DNA of 64,000 nt from CAVPJW01 sp963705525 (GCA_963705525.1 CAVPJW010000002.1:806001-870000), one strand, 5' to 3'; shown: positions 1-9,229, counted from the first letter of the stretch. Notes: generated by a model not told the origin, from the letters alone. Made by a program: numbers and translations.

Positions 1-1724
1 GGCGTCAGGAGCATCACGATGTCCGTCTGCGAGTTGCTGGTATCGTTCGATGAAAACAGCTCCCGCAGCACCGGCACGTGAATGGCTCCAGGGAATCCCT
101 GAATCTTCTTGATGACGTCTTCTCTCAGCAAGCCTGCGAGAAGATTTGACTCTCCATCGCGGAGGCGCAGCCGGGTCGTCACCTTGCGGGAGCCGAACGT
201 CGGCACGAGCACGCCGGCCACGAGCTTGTCCTGGCCGATCGTGCTGCTCTCGATGCTCAGCTCCATGAGAATGTCGCCCTCGTTCGACACACGAGGGGTC
301 ATCTCGATGTTGACGCCGACTGGCCGGTAGTTGAACGACGTGAGCGGGTTGATATTGGCGCCGCCACCGGCGATCGGCGTGAACGCGGTCGAGGGCACCG
401 GAATCTCGTCGCCCAGGTTCAGCGTGAGCTTCGCGCCCTCCGCGCCGCGCAGCTGCGGCTTCGCCACCAGTTTGGTCTGCGAATCGGTTTCGAGAAAGCG
501 CACGATGGCCGCTGGAACCGCGAGGTAGAAGTCGGCCGCGCTGAAGCCGCGACTGATCGTGTTGGCGTTGAAAATAGGCGGTGAGAAGACGTCCTTCGGT
601 CGGATGCTCGAACCGATTCCCGTATCCGTACCGGTTCCCGTCCCGGTACCAGTTCCCGTCCCAGTCCCGACGCTCGGCGCCACTTCCGGCGAGAAAATGC
701 TCCCGACGGCGTACTGCGTCAGGTTCAAGCCGAATTCCTTGGCGCGGGTCCGGTTGACCTCGAGAATCTCGACGTCGACCATGATCTCCGCCCTCGGCTT
801 GTCATTGGTGTCTATCAACTGTTCGATGATCGAGACCACTGCGGCGGTGGCGCGCACCGTAATCGTGTTGGCGGTCTTGTTCGGCGCGATCAGCGGCTGC
901 ACGGCCATTCCCGGCGAGCGGATCACCGTATTGATGATCTGCGCCACTTCGGTCGCGTCTCCGTGCGAAATGAAAAATGTTCTGATGACCTGTTCTTCGT
1001 ACTTCGCGCGGTTGGCCGGCGTGTCCGGCACGACGATGATGGTGTGCTCGTTGAGCACTTTGTAGAAGAGGGTGTTGGCCGTGAGGATCTGGCTCAATCC
1101 CTGTTCGAGCGTCACGCCATCGAGCTGCACGGTGTATGCGCGATCCTGGAAGCCGGGGTCGTACGTCACATTGATCCCGGTCGCGTTCGCGATGAAGTTG
1201 AGAATGTCGCGCAGGCCCGCGTTCGTGAACCGGATGTTCAGGGGTTCGCGGGACGCGGGATTGAGTGTGGGCTGAGCCGACGCCTGCCGGGCGCGTTCGC
1301 GCATCTCGGCGATCGGCGGTTTCGGCCGGGCCGCCTCGATGCGATCGCGGATCGCCTGTTCGAGCTGCACCGCCTTGGCGGCGGCTTGCCTGTTGGCGGG
1401 CGAGTACTCGCTCGCCTTCTTGTATTCGAGCAGCGCCGCGTCGAGCTGATCCTGACTCTCCAGTTCACGCGCCCGGTCGAGATGAACGCCTGACGCCTGT
1501 AGCATCGCGCGTTCGAGGGCGATCTTGTACTCGGGCTTCGCCGGGTCCTCCTGAACCGCCTTGGTGTAGTGCGCCACAGCGGCATCCCAGTCGCCCTTCT
1601 TTGCGCTGTCCTCTCCGCTGCGGAACGCCTTGCCCGCTGCGCAGGCCGACAGTGTCGCAGCCAAAAAGAGCGACACGACCAGTTTCGACCAGTGACGCCG
1701 CAAACCAGACTCCTCTCGCACCAC
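1..1724 (-). CDS. pilQ: Type IV pilus / type II secretion secretin, PilQ/GspD family (3' end outside window)
   Basis: Outer-membrane secretin that would form the gated pore for the pilus or pseudopilus. The frame is open from GTG codons at 1724/1721 to the window edge, about 574 codons. It starts with a lipoprotein signal (lipobox LSAC, Cys near residue 28), then a TPR-like helical region, then an STN/N0-type segment containing 'LNIRFTNAGLRDILNFIA' near residues 155-175, N1/N3-type repeats, and the secretin core with 'VDVEILEVNRTRAKEFGLNL'. A Gly-Thr dipeptide repeat sits around residues 350-370 inside the core. It follows pilP by about 20 bp and is the last visible gene of the pilCBMNOPQ run. 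The C-terminal end is missing only because the window ends. GspD of a type II system is the alternative name; PilMNOP neighbours favour PilQ. Confidence 0.88.
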   Translation of the reverse strand, partial: MVREESGLRRHWSKLVVSLFLAATLSACAAGKAFRSGEDSAKKGDWDAAVAHYTKAVQEDPAKPEYKIALERAMLQASGVHLDRARELESQDQLDAALLEYKKASEYSPANRQAAAKAVQLEQAIRDRIEAARPKPPIAEMRERARQASAQPTLNPASREPLNIRFTNAGLRDILNFIANATGINVTYDPGFQDRAYTVQLDGVTLEQGLSQILTANTLFYKVLNEHTIIVVPDTPANRAKYEEQVIRTFFISHGDATEVAQIINTVIRSPGMAVQPLIAPNKTANTITVRATAAVVSIIEQLIDTNDKPRAEIMVDVEILEVNRTRAKEFGLNLTQYAVGSIFSPEVAPSVGTGTGTGTGTGTGTDTGIGSSIRPKDVFSPPIFNANTISRGFSAADFYLAVPAAIVRFLETDSQTKLVAKPQLRGAEGAKLTLNLGDEIPVPSTAFTPIAGGGANINPLTSFNYRPVGVNIEMTPRVSNEGDILMELSIESSTIGQDKLVAGVLVPTFGSRKVTTRLRLRDGESNLLAGLLREDVIKKIQGFPGAIHVPVLRELFSSNDTSNSQTDIVMLLT

Positions 1725-1741
1725 TTGTTGCCGCTGCTCGG

Positions 1742-2317
1742 TTAGGAACCGGACAGGCGAATGACCTGCCGTCCCCGCCCGTCAACATAGGTCATTTCGA
1801 TCGATTCCACGCCGATGCGAACGATGCGGTATCGGCCATCGATGATATCGCCTTCACGTCCATGAAACACATTGCGGCCGTCGCTGAGCACCGCGAGCTT
1901 CGCAGGATGTCCCGGCGAATCGACCAGACCGATGAATTTCAGTGCAATCGGCGGTGGACCGGGCGGTGGGCTTGGCGGAACCAGGGCGTTTGGTCCCCCG
2001 GCCGGCACGGTCGCACCTGGGCGGCTGGACGGCCCCTGCTGTGGCGTGGGCGCCGGCCGGGCGGCCTCGAATCGAAACGGGTTCCTCTCGCTTGTATCGG
2101 GTCCCGGGCGCGTTCGCGACAGGTCGTCCAGATGGAGGACGATGTCTTCCGCGTCCTGAACGGTCCGCGCGGAAACCCCGCCAGCCGTACGCCCAGCCCC
2201 CGTAGTCGTCGAGTCCCCTGCCGCTGACGGAACGCGCTGCCACTGGAATGCCACGACGCCGGCGAGAACCACCAGCACGGCGACGAGCGCAGCGATCTGC
2301 CGGCGCTTAGGCTCCAT
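1742..2317 (-). CDS. pilP: Type IV pilus lipo/alignment protein PilP-like (GspC-like)
   Basis: Periplasmic alignment-complex protein expected to link PilN/PilO to the secretin. It is 191 aa with an N-terminal membrane anchor (residues 8-27), a Pro/Gly-rich linker, and a C-terminal beta domain. The 'RNPFRF' motif near residue 78 and the later 'IALKFIGLVDSPG' segment are typical of the PilP/GspC homology region. It lacks a clear lipobox Cys, unlike proteobacterial PilP, so it is held by a transmembrane helix instead. Its ATG overlaps the end of pilO by 11 bp, and the secretin follows, which fits translational coupling. Confidence 0.82.
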   Translation of the reverse strand: MEPKRRQIAALVAVLVVLAGVVAFQWQRVPSAAGDSTTTGAGRTAGGVSARTVQDAEDIVLHLDDLSRTRPGPDTSERNPFRFEAARPAPTPQQGPSSRPGATVPAGGPNALVPPSPPPGPPPIALKFIGLVDSPGHPAKLAVLSDGRNVFHGREGDIIDGRYRIVRIGVESIEMTYVDGRGRQVIRLSGS

Positions 2318-2888
2318 GATTGTCCGTCGACCGATAGTACGCCGAGAGTTGAAGCGTCAAGACCAGTGGGGCCGTTGCTTCGGCGCCCTCCGTCAGGGCG
2401 ATGTCGTCGATCACCACGAACTCCGGCGCAGACTCGAGCTGATACACGAACTGGCGGATATCTTCGTATTCCCCTTCCAGCACCATCGTGATATTCAACC
2501 GTCCGAGCGCGCTGTCGCGCTCGAGGGCCGGCGATGCGCTGCGTCGTTCCGATCTGAGGTTGGTCTGCTCGGCGAGTTGGGCCAGGTGTAGATAGGTAAT
2601 CCGCCGGGCACCCGCCAGATCGGCCGGCAGGATCTCCGTGTAGAAGGTCTGGAGCTGATCGCGCGCCTTGCCCTGGCCGCCCTGGACGGCCTTGGCGCCC
2701 GCCGCATCCCGCTCGGCGGCCTTCAATTCCTGTGTCGCTGCCTGGGCACGCCCCTCCATCGTGCGGACTCGCAGTTGGAGTGGGTACACAAGAAACGCAT
2801 AGACGGCAACGTTGGCGACGAGTGCGATGGCCAGCGGCAGCGCGATCGCCCGATGCTCCCTGAGGATGCGGCCAATCGAGATTCTCAT
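2307..2888 (-). CDS. pilO: Type IV pilus inner-membrane alignment protein PilO
   Basis: PilO partners PilN in the inner-membrane alignment platform of the pilus machine. The 193 aa protein starts at ATG 2888 with 'MRISIGRILREHRAIALPLA', giving a short cytoplasmic tail, one membrane helix (about residues 13-33), a coiled coil (about 40-75) and a ferredoxin-like C-terminal domain. An upstream extension is open in the same frame but reads low-complexity Arg-rich sequence, so I reject it. The ATG overlaps the expected pilN stop as ATGA (2888-2885), a normal coupling arrangement that supports the shifted end given for pilN. Confidence 0.85.
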   Translation of the reverse strand: MRISIGRILREHRAIALPLAIALVANVAVYAFLVYPLQLRVRTMEGRAQAATQELKAAERDAAGAKAVQGGQGKARDQLQTFYTEILPADLAGARRITYLHLAQLAEQTNLRSERRSASPALERDSALGRLNITMVLEGEYEDIRQFVYQLESAPEFVVIDDIALTEGAEATAPLVLTLQLSAYYRSTDNHGA

Positions 2889-3474
2889 GGCTGACCTGCC
2901 GGTGCGGCGCTCGGCGTGGCGCGCTTCGGTGGTACTCGCCCTCCAGGGTCGTCTGGAGGAGCCCGTCCCCGTCGGCGGTCTCCTCGCGCGACAGGACATC
3001 GCTGAACGCGCCGGTCGATTCCATGCTCTCGATGAATCGATCGATCGCTTCAACGCGACGGCCTACGACGGTGAGTGACAGAAGGACGCGGCCATCCTTC
3101 TCGATCTTCGGGCGAACCGAAGCGATTCGGACGTCCGCGGGCAGTGTGTCCTCAAAGCGGTTGAAGAGCTCCGTCCACGAGAAGATCCGCCGGTCGATGA
3201 GCGCGTTGACTTCGTGGGTCGCATCGGTCAGGGCCTTGAATTCGTCCGGGTTGATGTTCCGGCGGATTGCATCGGCGGCGCCGCGGAGACTGCTGGCGCG
3301 ATCTTCGTCTCGGCTCGCTCGCGCGCTCGAGTCCGCATACTGGCGGGACAACGTCACGAGTCGTGTGACATTGAGTGCCGTCAGGCCAGCAACGAGAAGC
3401 GCGACCACCACGAGCACCGTGTGAACGGCCCGCACGTTGTAGAACGGCTTCGTCGAAAGATTCGTGCGTATCAA
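2885..3474 (-). CDS. pilN: Type IV pilus assembly protein PilN, apparent one-base frameshift near its 3' end
   Basis: PilN binds PilM on the cytoplasmic side and pairs with PilO in the membrane. The TTG start at 3474 gives 'MIRTNLSTKPFYNVRAVH', the conserved PilM-binding N-terminus, followed by a membrane helix (about residues 20-40), a coiled coil and a ferredoxin-like fold ending at 'TTLEGEY'. After that the same frame runs with no stop for about 330 more codons through pilO and pilP as Arg-rich, non-homologous sequence. In another frame the text continues 'PPKRATPSAAPAGQP' to a TGA that overlaps the pilO ATG. The length of 590 bp is one base short of a whole frame. I infer one base missing near 2929-2935, most likely CCC read as CC. 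Confidence 0.75.
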
Positions 3475-3491
3475 CCGTCTCGCTCCCTAGG

Positions 3492-4448
3492 TCACTGAAC
3501 GCGGTCCCTGGCGAGCAGGCCGACCAGCGGCGTCAACGTATCGAGCAATCCCGCATCAACGGAGATCCGATCGGTCAGCGCGGCAACGGCACGGGGGTCC
3601 ACGGTCTCGACGCGACAACCCAGGCGCTCTTCCAGTCCGCTCGTCAGCGATGACACGTCGCCTTCGACGCCCGCGCTCGTGAGACCTGCCACCAGCGCCT
3701 TTGCGAAGCCGACGCCGCCTAACCGGTCTTCGTAGTACATCGCAGTCTGGTGAACGAGGTCGGCGAGTCCGCCCTCTTCCTCGGCTGGTCTGTTGCGGAA
3801 GAGCACGAGGTCGGCGCCGCGCATGATCGTCACCGTTGTATAGCCGGTGGCGGCGTGAACCAGCAGCCAGTCGCCGTCCGGCGTTCCCGACCCCGCGAGC
3901 ACTGCATTGATGACGTTGAACGTCGCGAGGTCCACGACACCGGCTTCGGCACCGGCTGCGGCACACACCGATTCGTACTCTTCGACGATGTCGCGCCGGG
4001 CGAGCGACACGACGAACTCACGGCCTCCCTCGGCCGTGGGCGCGCCCTCAACGTAACTGACCTGCGCGTCCTCGATGCGAAATGGCGCCGTCTTTCGCAC
4101 CTGCCACCGCACGAGCTGGTCGAGGTCCGCGCTGCTCTTGGGCACCTTTTCGAATCGCACCAGCGAGACCTTGGCCATGCTGTCCGGCACGATCAGGCCG
4201 ACTCGGCGCGGCTTGCCGACCCGTTGAAACAAGCGTCCTAGTGCATCGGTCACGACCTGGCGCTCGACGAAATTCGCCGCGTTCAGTGAGGGCACCACCG
4301 CTCCGCCCGGCAGGTACTCGATGGCGTGCGAGGCCACCACCATCCGTCCGCCCTGGTCGGCGAGCGAAGCGGCCGCGACATGACCGGCGGTGATCTCAAC
4401 CGCGACGGTCGGGCCCGCGTTGGCGAACAGCGCTCGTGTCAGTTTCAT
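3492..4448 (-). CDS. pilM: Type IV pilus assembly ATPase-like protein PilM
   Basis: PilM is a cytoplasmic actin-like (FtsA-type) protein that grips the PilN N-terminus. This 318 aa protein has the expected length and order: 'VAVEITAGHVAAASL' in the first beta strands, 'VGLIVPDSMAKVSLVRFEKV' around residues 80-105 and 'LVRWQVRKTAPFRIEDA' typical of PilM. The start ATG (4448) overlaps the pilB stop as ATGA. PilN follows 17 bp downstream. Both are consistent with one transcription unit. Confidence 0.9.
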   Translation of the reverse strand: MKLTRALFANAGPTVAVEITAGHVAAASLADQGGRMVVASHAIEYLPGGAVVPSLNAANFVERQVVTDALGRLFQRVGKPRRVGLIVPDSMAKVSLVRFEKVPKSSADLDQLVRWQVRKTAPFRIEDAQVSYVEGAPTAEGGREFVVSLARRDIVEEYESVCAAAGAEAGVVDLATFNVINAVLAGSGTPDGDWLLVHAATGYTTVTIMRGADLVLFRNRPAEEEGGLADLVHQTAMYYEDRLGGVGFAKALVAGLTSAGVEGDVSSLTSGLEERLGCRVETVDPRAVAALTDRISVDAGLLDTLTPLVGLLARDRVQ

Positions 4449-6106
4449 TCGACGAAGGTCACCTTGTTGATCTCCCGCAGCGTCGTGGTTCCCGTCAGCA
4501 CGCGCTCGACGGCCGATTCCCGCAGAAATCGCATGCCTTCGTCATGCGCCGCCTTCTTGATTTCCGACGACGGTTTGCGAGCCAGAATCATCTCGCGGAT
4601 GGGGTCCGAGAGATCCAGCAGCTCGCAGATGGCCGTCCGGCCCTTGTAGCCCGTGCCCGCACACTCGATGCAGCCAGCACCCTCGAAAAATGTGTGCGTC
4701 TGCGCAAGCGACGGATCGAGCCCCGATTCCTCGAGCAGCGCGCGCGGCACAACGGCCGGGCGCTTGCAGTGCGAACAAATCATGCGCACCAGTCGCTGTG
4801 CCAGCACGCAGTTGAGCGCCGAAACGAACTGATAGGGCTCGACGCCCATATTCAGGAATCGTCCGAGCACGTCCACGACATTGTTGGCGTGGACGGTCGT
4901 GAACACGAGATGGCCCGTCAGCGCGGACTGGATGGCGATCTGGGCCGTCTCGGGGTCGCGAATCTCGCCCACCATGATCTTGTCCGGATCGTGCCGCAGA
5001 ATCGATCGCAGGCCTCGCGCGAAGGTCAGGCCCTTCTTCTCGTTGATCGGAATCTGCGTGATCCCCTTCAACTGATACTCGACAGGGTCTTCGATCGTGA
5101 CGATCTTGTCCTCGATCGACTTGATCTCCGAGAGCGCCGCATAGAGAGTCGTCGTCTTGCCGCTGCCAGTCGGGCCGGTGACGAGGACCATGCCGTACGG
5201 CTCGCTGATGTACTTGCGGAATCGTTTGAGCTCCGCCTCCGGGAACCCGAGGATATCGAGGCGCAGCTCGCTGAACTGCTCGCTGATAGACTCCTTGTCC
5301 AGAATACGAATGACGGCATCCTCACCGTGGACGCTGGGCATGATTGAGACGCGAAAGTCGATGGTCTTGCCCGGCAGGCGCAGCTTGAAGCGTCCGTCCT
5401 GCGGCACCCGCTTCTCAGCGATGTCGAGCTCGGCCATGACCTTGATGCGCGAGATGATCGGACTGTGAAACTGCTTCGCGATCGGCCGCATCGCCGGTTG
5501 CAGGACACCGTCGATGCGATACTTCACGTGCACGGCATCGTCCTGAGTCTCGATGTGAATATCGCTCGAGCGCCGCTGAATGGCAGTGAATATCGTCGAG
5601 TCGACGAGCCGAATCACCGGACTGATATCGCTCGTCAGCCGCTCAACCGTGAGGTTGTCCTCACCGGAGTCTTCCTCCTTCAGCAGCTGAAGCTGAAAAC
5701 TTTCGGTCGCGTCCTCAAGGACGCGCTGTGAGCTCTCGCTCTTCTTCAGGATCGATTGAATTGCGGATTTCGCGCCAACCGTGACCTTGATCGGCGTGCC
5801 CAGAAGCAGCGATAGCTCGTCGATCATCGGCAGATCGGTGGGATCTGAGACGACGATGACGAGCATCCGACCTTCACGACGATGCGGGACGAACCCGTAC
5901 CGGAGCATCAGGTCGGCAGGAATGGATCGGAACAGCTCCTGATCGATTCGGAACTGACCCATGTCGGCGAACTCGAGGCGGTATCGCTCAGCCAGCCGGC
6001 GGGCCTGCGCGAGCTCGACGCCCGGATCGGCATCCGACTCGACCTGGAGTGCCGCTGGTTCGAGGTCGCCTGCCTGTCCGCCTTGACGTGTGCTGGATGA
6101 ATCCAA
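4445..6106 (-). CDS. pilB: Type IV pilus / type II secretion assembly ATPase, PilB/GspE family
   Basis: Hexameric cytoplasmic ATPase that powers pilin or pseudopilin polymerisation. The 553 aa protein has an N-terminal MshEN/GspE_N domain (about 30-150), then the ATPase core with Walker A 'GPTGSGKTTT' near 309, an Asp box ('TIEDPVEYQ'), Walker B 'IMVGEIRDPETA' near 374 and a His box 'TGHLVFTTVHAN'. A four-Cys zinc site (CSHC near 443, CIEC near 478) is present, as in PilB and GspE. Translation appears to start at TTG 6106, preceded by a GGAGAG ribosome site. It is followed directly by pilM and preceded by pilC. GspE is the equivalent name if this is a secretion pseudopilus. Confidence 0.92.
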   Translation of the reverse strand: MDSSSTRQGGQAGDLEPAALQVESDADPGVELAQARRLAERYRLEFADMGQFRIDQELFRSIPADLMLRYGFVPHRREGRMLVIVVSDPTDLPMIDELSLLLGTPIKVTVGAKSAIQSILKKSESSQRVLEDATESFQLQLLKEEDSGEDNLTVERLTSDISPVIRLVDSTIFTAIQRRSSDIHIETQDDAVHVKYRIDGVLQPAMRPIAKQFHSPIISRIKVMAELDIAEKRVPQDGRFKLRLPGKTIDFRVSIMPSVHGEDAVIRILDKESISEQFSELRLDILGFPEAELKRFRKYISEPYGMVLVTGPTGSGKTTTLYAALSEIKSIEDKIVTIEDPVEYQLKGITQIPINEKKGLTFARGLRSILRHDPDKIMVGEIRDPETAQIAIQSALTGHLVFTTVHANNVVDVLGRFLNMGVEPYQFVSALNCVLAQRLVRMICSHCKRPAVVPRALLEESGLDPSLAQTHTFFEGAGCIECAGTGYKGRTAICELLDLSDPIREMILARKPSSEIKKAAHDEGMRFLRESAVERVLTGTTTLREINKVTFVE

Positions 6107-6126
6107 GATCTCTCCGGACCTGATGC

Positions 6127-7341
6127 CTAGTTGCCGATCACCGAGCTCAGCTGGAAGAGCGGCATGTACAAGGCCAGGACGAGCCCGGCGATGACAATGC
6201 CCATGATCACCAGCAGAAGCGGCTCGACGAGTGTAATGAATCGGCCAACTCGCGTATCGATTTCCTCGTCGTAGAAATCGGCCAAGCTGTTCAGCATGTC
6301 CTGAAGGGCGCCTGTGGCCTCGCCGACCTCAATCATCTTGACCGCCACATCGGGAACGATCCCCCGGGCTTGAAGCGTTGGCGCGAAGCCCGCCCCTTCC
6401 CTCACGCGCTGGCTGACGCCTTCCAGCTCGCGTGCCATGTGCTGGTTCCCGATCGAGCGCGACGCGACTTCGAGCGCAGACACGAGCGGGATCCCCCCGG
6501 CCAGGAGGGTCGCGAGCGTGCGGGCCAATTGAGACGTGGCGAAAATCCGCACCGCGGGACCGAGCCAGGGCAACGACAGCACGATCCGGTCGAATCGCGC
6601 GCGTTGGTCTTTCTGCTTGAGCCACGTCCAGATTCCGGCGACGGCCGCGACGAGCACCACCAGCAGCAGCAGGAACTGCGACCGCAGGATCGACGATGTC
6701 TTGACGATGATGCGGGTCACGAGCGGGAGTTCGGCACCAAAGCTGGCATAGAAGTCCGAAAATGCGGGGACGACCTTGAGAATGATCAGCGTGACGAGGC
6801 CGATTGCGAGCGTAACCAGAATCGCCGGATAGATCAGGGCGGAGATCGTTTTGCGCCAGACGGCGCCGATGACTTTTTCGTACGCGACATACCGACGCAG
6901 CACTGCATCGAGGTTGCCGCTCTTTTCCCCCGCCAGGAGCGATGCTGTGTACACCCGCGGGAAGAGCTCTCCGTGCGTCGAAAACGCATCGGACAACGCC
7001 GAGCCGGCCTTCACGTGCTCGTACACGTCGTTCAGGACGGACTTGAAAACCGGATTGACGACTTGTTGACGCAAGAGGTCCAGCGACTGCACGAGCGGCA
7101 TTCCCGCCTTCAAGAGCGTCGCCAGTTCCTGGTTGAACACCAGGAACTCGTGCTGGGAAATCTTTCGTCGTTTCGGAAGGCCAACCGCAGGAAGTCCCGC
7201 CACCGCACCGCGGCGGTGAAGCGAGAGCACGAAGAGGCCTTTCTCCTCGAGTTCGTGCCTCAGGTGCGCTTCGCTGTCGGCAACGTACACACCCTCGATG
7301 ACATCCCCACCCGGCGTGCCGAGCCTACAGCGAAACTGCAT
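6127..7341 (-). CDS. pilC: Type IV pilus inner-membrane platform protein PilC (GspF family)
   Basis: Polytopic platform protein that works with the PilB motor during pilin assembly. At 404 aa it has the family length and the duplicated GspF domain: first half around residues 65-190 ('FNQELATLLKAGMPLVQSLD'), second half around 265-390 ('QLARTLATLLAGGIPLVSAL'). Three membrane segments are visible (about 165-190, 215-235 and 370-395). It is the first gene of the pil run and sits 20 bp ahead of pilB. A 160 bp gap separates it from the transglycosylase upstream and probably carries the operon promoter. Confidence 0.9.
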   Translation of the reverse strand: MQFRCRLGTPGGDVIEGVYVADSEAHLRHELEEKGLFVLSLHRRGAVAGLPAVGLPKRRKISQHEFLVFNQELATLLKAGMPLVQSLDLLRQQVVNPVFKSVLNDVYEHVKAGSALSDAFSTHGELFPRVYTASLLAGEKSGNLDAVLRRYVAYEKVIGAVWRKTISALIYPAILVTLAIGLVTLIILKVVPAFSDFYASFGAELPLVTRIIVKTSSILRSQFLLLLVVLVAAVAGIWTWLKQKDQRARFDRIVLSLPWLGPAVRIFATSQLARTLATLLAGGIPLVSALEVASRSIGNQHMARELEGVSQRVREGAGFAPTLQARGIVPDVAVKMIEVGEATGALQDMLNSLADFYDEEIDTRVGRFITLVEPLLLVIMGIVIAGLVLALYMPLFQLSSVIGN

Positions 7342-7502
7342 CGCAACCGCTTGTCAGAGTTAGCATTATCGGCGTTTCGAACTGTCTCGATTATAACGCT
7401 GACGGGCGACGCGGCGCACCGCCGATCGCCATCGGGGCCTTCGATTGCCGATCTGTGCAGAGATCCGAGTGGTCCACACGGCCCCTCGGAAGTAGGACGG
7501 AG

Positions 7503-8132
7503 CTAGCGGCCGATCAGTCTGAGAATCTGGCTGACGTAGCCGCGGGTTTCTGCGAACGGCGGGATGCCTTTGAACCGCTGCACGGCGCCTTCACCCGCGT
7601 TGTAGGCCGCCAGCGCTTCAGCCAGATCGTAGCGAGCGAGGAGTGTCTTGAGGTGTTTGATGCCGCCTTCGATGTTGGACCGGGGGTCGTACGGGTCGGA
7701 AACGGCGTACTGCCGAGCCGTTTGCGGCATCAGCTGCATGAGACCCATCGCACCTTTGCGCGAACGGGCCTCGTGGTGGAATCCAGATTCGACTTGAATG
7801 ACAGCTCTGACGAGCCTCGCGTCCACGCTGTGCTCGGCAGCAAGCGAGTCGATCAACTCATCAAACGGAACAATTGGCGCGGCATCGGCGGCGCGTGGGA
7901 CTTCCGGCTCGGGATACGGAACCTCATCGGGCAGAATCTCGGCCACGACCGCCCTGTCGCACGCGATCTCGCCGCCGTCACGGAGCTCGATGATGATCGA
8001 GCTCGACTCAAAGCGATGGCCCTTGGCTGAGAGGTTGCGGCCGGACTGGAAGACCACGAGTTCTGCCGCGGCAGGCTGAGCCCAAACCGCCCCGAGCAGG
8101 CTCCAGACGGCGATGACTGCGACTCGGCGCAC
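7503..8132 (-). CDS. Secreted lytic transglycosylase, SLT domain (MltC/Slt70-type fold)
   Basis: Peptidoglycan lytic transglycosylase, likely cutting glycan strands to let the neighbouring pilus or secretion machine cross the wall. The 209 aa protein has a signal peptide ending near 'AQPAAAE', a small beta-rich region, and an SLT domain from about residue 95: 'LVRAVIQVESGFHHEARS' with the catalytic Glu, 'GAMGLMQLMPQTA' and 'LAAYNAGEGAV'. Start is GTG 8132, or TTG 8135. A -10-like TAGACT lies six bases before the GTG with no ribosome site, so the message may be leaderless. It runs in the same direction as pilC, 160 bp upstream of it. Confidence 0.88.
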   Translation of the reverse strand: MRRVAVIAVWSLLGAVWAQPAAAELVVFQSGRNLSAKGHRFESSSIIIELRDGGEIACDRAVVAEILPDEVPYPEPEVPRAADAAPIVPFDELIDSLAAEHSVDARLVRAVIQVESGFHHEARSRKGAMGLMQLMPQTARQYAVSDPYDPRSNIEGGIKHLKTLLARYDLAEALAAYNAGEGAVQRFKGIPPFAETRGYVSQILRLIGR

Positions 8133-8138
8133 CAAAAA

Positions 8139-8144
8139 AGTCTA
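8139..8144 (-). promoter_or_regulatory. Possible -10 element of a leaderless promoter for the lytic transglycosylase gene
   Basis: TAGACT on the minus strand lies six bases before GTG 8132, so transcription would begin at or next to the start codon. No good -35 hexamer is visible 16-18 bases upstream. Support is the geometry, which matches the htrA and DUF4398-like genes in this window. Confidence 0.35.
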
Positions 8145-8252
8145 GCACGCCCAACGCGGCGCAGCCCAGAACATTGACAGCAGATGAGGGCCCGCGCCCG
8201 ACCCGGAGTGTGCGCTCGGTGTGCGCGCGGCGCACAGGGTTTCGCGGTTGAG

Positions 8253-9143
8253 CTACTGGGGATCGATGAACGCGTGGAACACGCGAACGCCGAGCTCACG
8301 AGTATCGCGGCTGAATGCCGGTGAGAGCAGGCCGGGGACAAACGTCTTGTCCACGACGATCTTCACCTCCGCCATGTCGTTCGATCCGAGCTGGGCTGAC
8401 GACAGCTTGATCTTCCGGATGAGTTCCTGTTTTGGCGCCAATGTGAAGTGATCGAGAGGCTGGTCGCCCAAGACGACGTCCACGGTCTGCTGCTCCTGAA
8501 ACACGTTCCCCGGGCTGTCCAGGTGCAGATAGAAGATCGAATCGCGGCGCGGGTTTCGGAACGAAATCGTGGCTTCCTTCTTCGTCCACTGCCAGTCCAC
8601 GGTGGAATTGGTTTGTGCGGTCTCCGAAGGGTGCCACCCGTCCTTGAACACCAGAAAAATGTTCTCAGTTTGAGGCAGCAACTGAAGCTTCGCCACTCGA
8701 TACGCCCGTTGCCCGGAGTCGTCGCCGCCGAGCTTCAGTCGCTCCCCGCTGCCCGCCGCGTACAAGCCGACCTGAATCGAGGCTTCGCCGACGTACGGGT
8801 AGACCGGAATGAACGAGGTCCTAGTGTATTCGACCGTCTGGCCCGGCTTCCATTCCGTCGTGGGCACCTGCGGGTCGTGGTCCTCGGTCCACATCAACTC
8901 ATCGTCAGCGTCCACGAAGTGCACCATGACCCTGTATTTCTGCCCCAGATGCGGTGCGGATGCCGCCACGGCGAATCGATACGTCAGTTCGAGCGGGCTG
9001 CCCAGGGCCGCTTTCGATCGGCTGAGCGTCAAGGAAGGCGTTGCGACGGCCGGCTCGTTGTCAGACTTGCGGCCGCACGCCGCTGCACCGACGACAAGAG
9101 CAAGCACACACAACAGCCGGGATCCAGTGCGGACTACTGACAC
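8253..9143 (-). CDS. Exported lipoprotein of unknown function
   Basis: A 296 aa predicted lipoprotein: signal peptide residues 1-22 with the lipobox 'GAAAC', Cys near 23, then a mature part rich in beta strands. The sequence suggests two beta-sandwich halves: 'PLELTYRFAVAASAPHLG' around residues 52-70, and 'TIDQWQW'-like strands with 'FRNPRRDSIFYLHLDSPGN' around 195-215. I do not recognise a catalytic motif or name a family; it could be a surface or periplasmic binding protein. It starts at GTG 9143 with GGAG eight bases ahead. The slt gene follows 120 bp later in the same direction. Confidence 0.7.
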   Translation of the reverse strand: MSVVRTGSRLLCVLALVVGAAACGRKSDNEPAVATPSLTLSRSKAALGSPLELTYRFAVAASAPHLGQKYRVMVHFVDADDELMWTEDHDPQVPTTEWKPGQTVEYTRTSFIPVYPYVGEASIQVGLYAAGSGERLKLGGDDSGQRAYRVAKLQLLPQTENIFLVFKDGWHPSETAQTNSTVDWQWTKKEATISFRNPRRDSIFYLHLDSPGNVFQEQQTVDVVLGDQPLDHFTLAPKQELIRKIKLSSAQLGSNDMAEVKIVVDKTFVPGLLSPAFSRDTRELGVRVFHAFIDPQ

Positions 9144-9229
9144 GACACATCTCCATCAGCGTGCGCCGGCGCAGCCGACTGTTGCGTCACAAGCCGATCC
9201 TTCATGCGAAGGACGGCATGGTAGCTCAG

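Noticed and set aside
1939..2930. Long continuation of the pilN frame through pilO and pilP, as if PilN were 511 aa
   Set aside because: The extension is Arg/Pro-rich, has no family resemblance and overlaps two well-conserved genes in other frames. A one-base shift gives a normal PilN.
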